From assembly GCF_000512915.1 (NCBI RefSeq), contig NZ_CP007034.1:2108001-2172000 (forward strand): a stretch of DNA of 64,000 bases, in the 5' to 3' direction. A program made the position numbers and the translations under genes. The stretch's first letter is position 1. Every line of letters begins with the position of its first letter. This DNA comes from Barnesiella viscericola DSM 18177. GTDB lineage: Bacteria; Bacteroidota; Bacteroidia; Bacteroidales; Barnesiellaceae. The notes below the pieces were generated by a model, which was given only the letters and a program-made list of their open reading frames with translations, was not told where the DNA came from and made no database searches. Shown here piece after piece: positions 60,454-64,000 of the stretch.

Positions 60454-60472
60454 AGTCTTGTCTCCCCCTCGG

Positions 60473-61174
60473 TTATTCGGCCGGCTCGTTGAGCAGGTCC
60501 ATAAATTCCATTGTCTTCGATTCGAGCTGGTTCATCACGCCGTCGACGCGCGACACGAGGTAGTTGTAGGCAAACAGGGCGATGATACCCACGATAAGTC
60601 CGGCTACGGTGGTTACCAGAGCTTCGTAGATACCGCCCGAGAGGGTCGAGATGTCGGCGTTGTTGCCGGCCGAAGCCATGTTGTAGAAGGCCCGCACCAT
60701 ACCGGTCACGGTCCCGAGGAATCCGATCATGGGGGCACCGGCAGCCGTGGTGGCGAGCCAGGGGAAGCCCTTTTCGAGTTTGGCAATCTCGATGTTGCCC
60801 ACGTTCTCGATGGCCACCAGCACGTCGTTCATGGGACGGCCCAGCCGCGAGATACCCTTGGCGATGAGCCGGGCATAGGGGGTGTTGGTTTTTTTGCAGA
60901 GCTTCAAGGCGCTGTCGATGTTTCCCTCGTGGATATAGTCCTTGATGCGTTCCATGAAGGAGTTGTCTTCGCGGGCGGCACGGCGAATCACTTGCAGCCG
61001 CTCGACAAAGATATAGATGGAGAGCAGCGAGAGGAGCAACAGAGGTATCATGATGATTCCTCCCTTGCAGGCCAGGTCCCAGAGGTTCAGGTCGCTGGCG
61101 GTCTCGACCGGGGTAAGCACGGGCGGTGTGGCCAGTGTGTCGGTAGTTTGCAGGAGCAAAGTAAGCAGGTTCAT
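60473..61174 (-). CDS. exbB: ExbB/TolQ-type proton channel protein
   Basis: A 233-residue inner-membrane protein of the MotA/TolQ/ExbB family. Three helices are visible: GGIIMIPLLLLSLLSIYIFVERL, then GFPWLATTAAGAPMIGFLGTVTGMVRAF, and LVTTVAGLIVGIIALFAYNYLV. The TAAGAPMIGFLGTVTGM stretch is the family signature. It pairs with exbD just downstream to energise TonB. Confidence 0.94.
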   Translation of the reverse strand: MNLLTLLLQTTDTLATPPVLTPVETASDLNLWDLACKGGIIMIPLLLLSLLSIYIFVERLQVIRRAAREDNSFMERIKDYIHEGNIDSALKLCKKTNTPYARLIAKGISRLGRPMNDVLVAIENVGNIEIAKLEKGFPWLATTAAGAPMIGFLGTVTGMVRAFYNMASAGNNADISTLSGGIYEALVTTVAGLIVGIIALFAYNYLVSRVDGVMNQLESKTMEFMDLLNEPAE

Positions 61175-61193
61175 GATATAGCTTTTAACAGGT

Positions 61194-61907
61194 TTATTTC
61201 AGACAGTCTTTGTATCGTTTGATAGTCTCTTTCAATCCCAGGTAGAGGGCATCGCAGATGAGGCAGTGGCCTATCGATACCTCGCTCAGGAAGGGAATGC
61301 TTTCGTGGAGGAACCTTAGGTTTTCGAGGTTGAGGTCGTGGCCGGCATTCACGCCCAGTCCCAGGCTGCGGGCATGCTCGGCCGCCTGTACGAAGGGGGC
61401 AACGGCTGCCTCGCGGTCTTGTGCATAGCGCACGGCATAGGGCTCGGTGTAGAGCTCGATGCGGTCGGTGCCGGTCTTGGCAGCATAGTCGATCATTTCG
61501 AGGTTGGGCTCGACGAAAATCGAGGTGCGTATGTTGGCGGCTTTGCAGCGGTCGATAATCTTGGAGAGGAAATCGAAGTTGGTTTTGGTGTCCCAACCGG
61601 AGTTCGAGGTAATCACATCGTGAGCATCGGGGACCAGTGTCACCTGGGTAGGCTTCACTTTGAGTATCAGGTCGAGGAATTTCTCCGAGGGGTATCCCTC
61701 GATGTTGAACTCGGTGCTTACGGCCGGTCTCAGTTCGTAGACGTCGGCATAGCGAATGTGACGCTCGTCGGGACGCGGGTGCACGGTGATACCTTCGGCT
61801 CCGAACGATTCGCAGTCGAGCGTGACTTTCAATACATTGGGCACATTCCCCCCGCGTGCGTTGCGCAGGGTGGCTATCTTGTTGACATTAACACTTAACT
61901 TGGTCAT
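61194..61907 (-). CDS. pdxJ: Pyridoxine 5'-phosphate synthase
   Basis: A 237-residue TIM-barrel enzyme that makes pyridoxine 5'-phosphate from 3-amino-2-oxopropyl phosphate and deoxyxylulose 5-phosphate (DXP-dependent vitamin B6 pathway). Signatures: [17 protein letters not shown] at the start, [37 protein letters not shown]-like [42 protein letters not shown] and [14 protein letters not shown]. It precedes exbB by 19 bases; this order is common in Bacteroidales although the functions are unrelated. Confidence 0.96.
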   Translation of the reverse strand: MTKLSVNVNKIATLRNARGGNVPNVLKVTLDCESFGAEGITVHPRPDERHIRYADVYELRPAVSTEFNIEGYPSEKFLDLILKVKPTQVTLVPDAHDVITSNSGWDTKTNFDFLSKIIDRCKAANIRTSIFVEPNLEMIDYAAKTGTDRIELYTEPYAVRYAQDREAAVAPFVQAAEHARSLGLGVNAGHDLNLENLRFLHESIPFLSEVSIGHCLICDALYLGLKETIKRYKDCLK

Positions 61908-62040
61908 TTCTCTTTTACCCTAATCTTGTTTCGGTGTGACTCTGGGTCGGCACGGTTTGTTTCGTTTTCATGAAAGGTAGCCGATTGCGGCGTTCACCGA
62001 AAAATAGCTATCTTTTATATGCGATAGGATTCAGTTCGGT
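61908..62040. other. Intergenic region between pdxJ and the promoter repeat
   Basis: No gene is seen. A minus-strand TACCTTTC at 61972-61979 is one base off a -7 element and may serve pdxJ. Confidence 0.35.
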
Positions 62041-62183
62041 ATAGCCAAACTTGAAAACTGTGTTTTCGTTTGCCTCTACTCTCACCTTTCACTATCTTTG
62101 TAGAAGATAGGAGTCGGCTCGGCCTTGTCAAACTTGAAAACACCGTTTTCGTTTGCCACGGCTCTCGCCTTTCACTATCTTTG
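62041..62183 (+). repeat. Two tandem copies of the promoter-bearing repeat upstream of the CBS gene
   Basis: The copies end in intact TATCTTTG at 62093-62100 and 62176-62183 (period 83, as at 9.1 kb). Each has TTTG 20 nt upstream (62069-62072 and 62152-62155). The second copy is nearly identical to the 9.1-kb unit read on the minus strand (TTGAAAAC..CCGTTTTCG core). Both can act as promoters for the CBS/nadK pair. Confidence 0.88.
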
Positions 62184-62233
62184 TATTATCTTTCGTGCAA
62201 AAATAATACGATTTACAGAAATATGTGCAATAA

Positions 62234-62890
62234 ATGAAAGCAAAAGATATGATATTGCCCGAAATACCTTACTTGTCGGCCGAGATGACGGTGGGGCAGG
62301 CCCGTGCGGTGTTGGATCGTTCGGGTCGGTCGAGTCTGCCGGTGGTCGATGCGGGGGAGTATGTGGGCATTCTTCACCGTCGGGAACTGGCTGGCGAATC
62401 CGATGGGGATACGGTCGGACGGGAGAATCTGAGGCAGCCTGCCGTGCGGGAGGAGACTCACCTGCTCGACGTGGTGAACCAGTTTGCCCAATATACCGAC
62501 GACGTGCTTCCCGTGGTCGACCGGAACCGCCGTTACGTGGGGGCTATCCCCATTCATGCGGTGATGGTGGCCGTGGCCCGGTTGTGTCAGACCTCGTCGT
62601 CGGGGGCCATCATCGAGCTGGAAATTCCTCGGGCCGACTACTCGGCAACCGAACTTACCCGGCTGGTGGAGGATAACGGTTGCCGGGTGATGAATCTGAT
62701 GATACGCCCCGACGAGAAGTCGGGCCTGTGGCGGGCTTGCCTGCGTATCGACCGTGAGGACGCCACGCCGGTGTTGCGCTCGTTGGAGCGGTTTGACTAT
62801 CGGGTGCTGAGCTGTTACCAGCTGCACAGTGTGATGGACGACCGCATCGAGCAGCGTATCAAAGAGTTGATGTATTATTTGGAAATGTGA
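62234..62890 (+). CDS. CBS-domain protein upstream of NAD kinase
   Basis: A 218-residue cytosolic protein with a pair of CBS domains (~5-125). The first has MTVGQARAVLDRSGRSSLPVVDAGEYVGILHRREL and the second HLLDVVNQFAQYTDDVLPVVDRNRRYVGAIPIHAVM. An ACT-like domain follows (~140-200; AIIELEIPRADYSATELTRLVED). Such CBS-ACT proteins usually sense an adenine nucleotide. It lies eight bases before nadK; together they may tune NADP supply (inference). The promoter repeats lie directly upstream. Confidence 0.87.
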   Translation: MKAKDMILPEIPYLSAEMTVGQARAVLDRSGRSSLPVVDAGEYVGILHRRELAGESDGDTVGRENLRQPAVREETHLLDVVNQFAQYTDDVLPVVDRNRRYVGAIPIHAVMVAVARLCQTSSSGAIIELEIPRADYSATELTRLVEDNGCRVMNLMIRPDEKSGLWRACLRIDREDATPVLRSLERFDYRVLSCYQLHSVMDDRIEQRIKELMYYLEM

Positions 62891-62898
62891 GGTGTGTG

Positions 62899-63774
62899 AT
62901 GAAAATTCTCTTGTTTGGACATAATTATCAGGGTTCTCGCTTGGCTCAGGTGCACGAGGTGTTGCAGGTTTTGTCGCGCATGAAGGCTTCGCTGGCGGCC
63001 CACCGCGAGTTTTACGAACTGCTCTCCCGCGAATGGCCCGACGTGTGCCAGAGCATCGAACCTATCGACTGTTGCAGCGATTATCCGGCCGACATGGCAT
63101 TGAGCATCGGGGGCGACGGCACGTTTTTGCGGGCCGCCGAGAAGATTGGCGACCGGGGTATCCCCGTGCTGGGGGTAAATATCGGGCGTCTGGGATTCCT
63201 AGCCGATGTCCCGGCCGAGGAGACCGAGGCGGTCATGACCGAGATTATCGAGGGGCGTTACAAAATCGAGGAGCGGTCGTTGCTGCAAGTGGAGTTCGAC
63301 GGTCGTCCGGCCGATTTTTGGCCCTATGCTCTCAACGAGGTGGCCGTGTTGAGGCAGGAGATTTCGTCGATGATTTCAATTCACACGACGGTGGGGGATA
63401 GCTTTCTCAACACCTACCAGGCCGATGGCCTTATCGTGGCTACGCCTACCGGCTCGACCGCCTATTCGATGAGTGTGGGTGGCCCCATTCTCATGCCGCA
63501 GACGGCCAACTGGGTAATCTCGCCGGTGGCTCCTCACAGCCTCACCATCAGACCGCTGGTGGTGAACGACGATACCGACATTACCCTCCGGGTCGACAGC
63601 CGCAACCACAGCTATCTGCTCAGTCTCGACGGCCGTTCGATTATGCTCGGGACCGATACGCAGGTGGTTTTGCGCAAGGCTCCTTTCCCCGTCAGAGTGG
63701 TGAAGCGGTTGGGGCACAGCTTCTCGGAGACGCTGCGGGCCAAACTGATGTGGGGGGTCGACAAGCGCGAGTAA
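62899..63774 (+). CDS. nadK: NAD kinase
   Basis: A 291-residue enzyme that phosphorylates NAD to NADP. Signatures: ALSIGGDGTFLRAAEKIGD (GGDGT, with catalytic Asp), GVNIGRLGFLAD, ALNEVAVLRQE (NE motif), TYQADGLIVATPTGSTAYSMSVGGPI and SLTIRPLVV. Length is typical. The ATG at 62899 (MKILLFGHNYQG) is preferred to the GTG at 62887. Confidence 0.96.
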   Translation: MKILLFGHNYQGSRLAQVHEVLQVLSRMKASLAAHREFYELLSREWPDVCQSIEPIDCCSDYPADMALSIGGDGTFLRAAEKIGDRGIPVLGVNIGRLGFLADVPAEETEAVMTEIIEGRYKIEERSLLQVEFDGRPADFWPYALNEVAVLRQEISSMISIHTTVGDSFLNTYQADGLIVATPTGSTAYSMSVGGPILMPQTANWVISPVAPHSLTIRPLVVNDDTDITLRVDSRNHSYLLSLDGRSIMLGTDTQVVLRKAPFPVRVVKRLGHSFSETLRAKLMWGVDKRE

Positions 63775-63803
63775 CTTCTGCCGGGTGATGGAAACCGCAT
63801 GGC

Positions 63804-63846
63804 AAACGCCCCGGGCTATCCGATAGTCGGATTGCCCGGGGCGTTT
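63804..63846. terminator. Strong hairpin between nadK and the convergent last gene
   Basis: A 13-bp stem AAACGCCCCGGGC / GCCCGGGGCGTTT with an inner 6-bp stem (ATCCGA/TCGGAT). It can act for both converging genes. Confidence 0.75.
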
Positions 63847-63869
63847 GGGTATTTAAGGGTGGAAGCTGT

Positions 63870-64000
63870 TTACAGAATCATCAGCTCTTGGCCGGGTATG
63901 GCGACGAAGGTGGCGAAGAAGAGCCCCGCCAGTGAGAGCAGCCACAGCACGGACAGGAAGATGTTGAGCGCTGTCGATTGTGATTTCCAGTGGAAAATCG
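63870..64000 (-). CDS. C-terminal end of an unidentified membrane protein
   Basis: The minus-strand frame stays open from the window edge to a TAA at 63870-63872, giving 42 residues of C terminus. It contains one transmembrane helix (TALNIFLSVLWLLSLAGLFF) followed by ATFVAIPGQELMIL. The gene continues beyond the window. I cannot identify the family. Confidence 0.55.
   Translation of the reverse strand, partial: IFHWKSQSTALNIFLSVLWLLSLAGLFFATFVAIPGQELMIL

Overview
The window is chromosomal DNA from a member of the Bacteroidales (phylum Bacteroidota), GC-rich in most housekeeping genes. The evidence is consistent across the window. Promoters follow the Bacteroidota pattern, an upstream TTTG, a spacer of about 20 nt, then TAnnTTTG. 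Several proteins have type IX secretion (T9SS)-like C-terminal domains, and there are gliding/T9SS-associated GldH, DUF3822, DUF6132, DUF3256 and PCMD proteins, a carboxypeptidase-regulatory-domain TonB receptor and a PSP1/RicT protein. I cannot name the genus; a Barnesiella/Coprobacter/Parabacteroides/Odoribacter-like gut commensal would fit. There is no sign of phage, plasmid, insertion sequence or CRISPR array.

Layout, left to right. 0-2.4 kb: end of a CusA/CzcA metal-efflux pump and its TolC-like channel. 2.8-4.3 kb: a small redox group (DUF6132 membrane protein, thioredoxin lipoprotein, ferredoxin-like protein, MarR regulator). 4.5-8.4 kb: TonB receptor plus a secreted metallophosphoesterase. 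8.4-14.4 kb: rsmD, a membrane-anchored AraC-type regulator, DUF3822, a RecD-like helicase and cardiolipin synthase. 14.6-18.9 kb: a three-gene O-acetylation module (two SGNH proteins and an AlgI-type MBOAT). 18.9-24.4 kb: dinB, a coiled-coil protein, zapA, rny, ricT and gldH. 24.5-29.2 kb: PiT phosphate transporter and glycogen branching enzyme. 29.7-32.8 kb: a secreted C10 cysteine protease with a small lipoprotein. 32.9-36.1 kb: two methyltransferase genes in divergent orientation and a WalJ-like hydrolase. 36.3-39.3 kb: tRNA-Lys, two T9SS-type paralogues and three tandem tRNA-Val genes. 39.4-52.3 kb: purB, an RluB-type pseudouridine synthase, asnS, a porin/lipoprotein pair, DUF3256, a DMT transporter, lgt, a GNAT protein, truA and speA. 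52.6-54 kb: fba and a candidate small RNA. 54.2-57.9 kb: an operon of a steroid 5-alpha-reductase-like protein, an Old Yellow Enzyme and two short-chain dehydrogenases. 58.2-59.2 kb: a PCMD protein. 59.2-63.8 kb: pdxJ-exbB-exbD-tonB, and divergently a CBS protein and nadK. The window ends inside an unidentified membrane protein.

Three items stand out. First, the 5AR-like/OYE/SDR/SDR operon matches the type of cluster reported in gut Bacteroidales to reduce 3-oxo-delta4 steroids and bile acids toward 5-alpha (allo) products. Second, a promoter-bearing tandem repeat with an 83-bp period occurs at 9.05-9.29 kb and 62.04-62.18 kb, with a diverged copy at 14.45-14.57 kb. In each case it drives an unrelated gene, so a promoter cassette appears to have been copied around the chromosome. 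Third, an intergenic transcript unit at about 53.79-53.96 kb (minus strand) has its own promoter, a 14-bp terminator stem and no convincing reading frame, which suggests an undescribed small RNA. The two T9SS-like paralogues also share a nearly identical 3' block of about 350 bp including the terminator, which looks like recent gene conversion.
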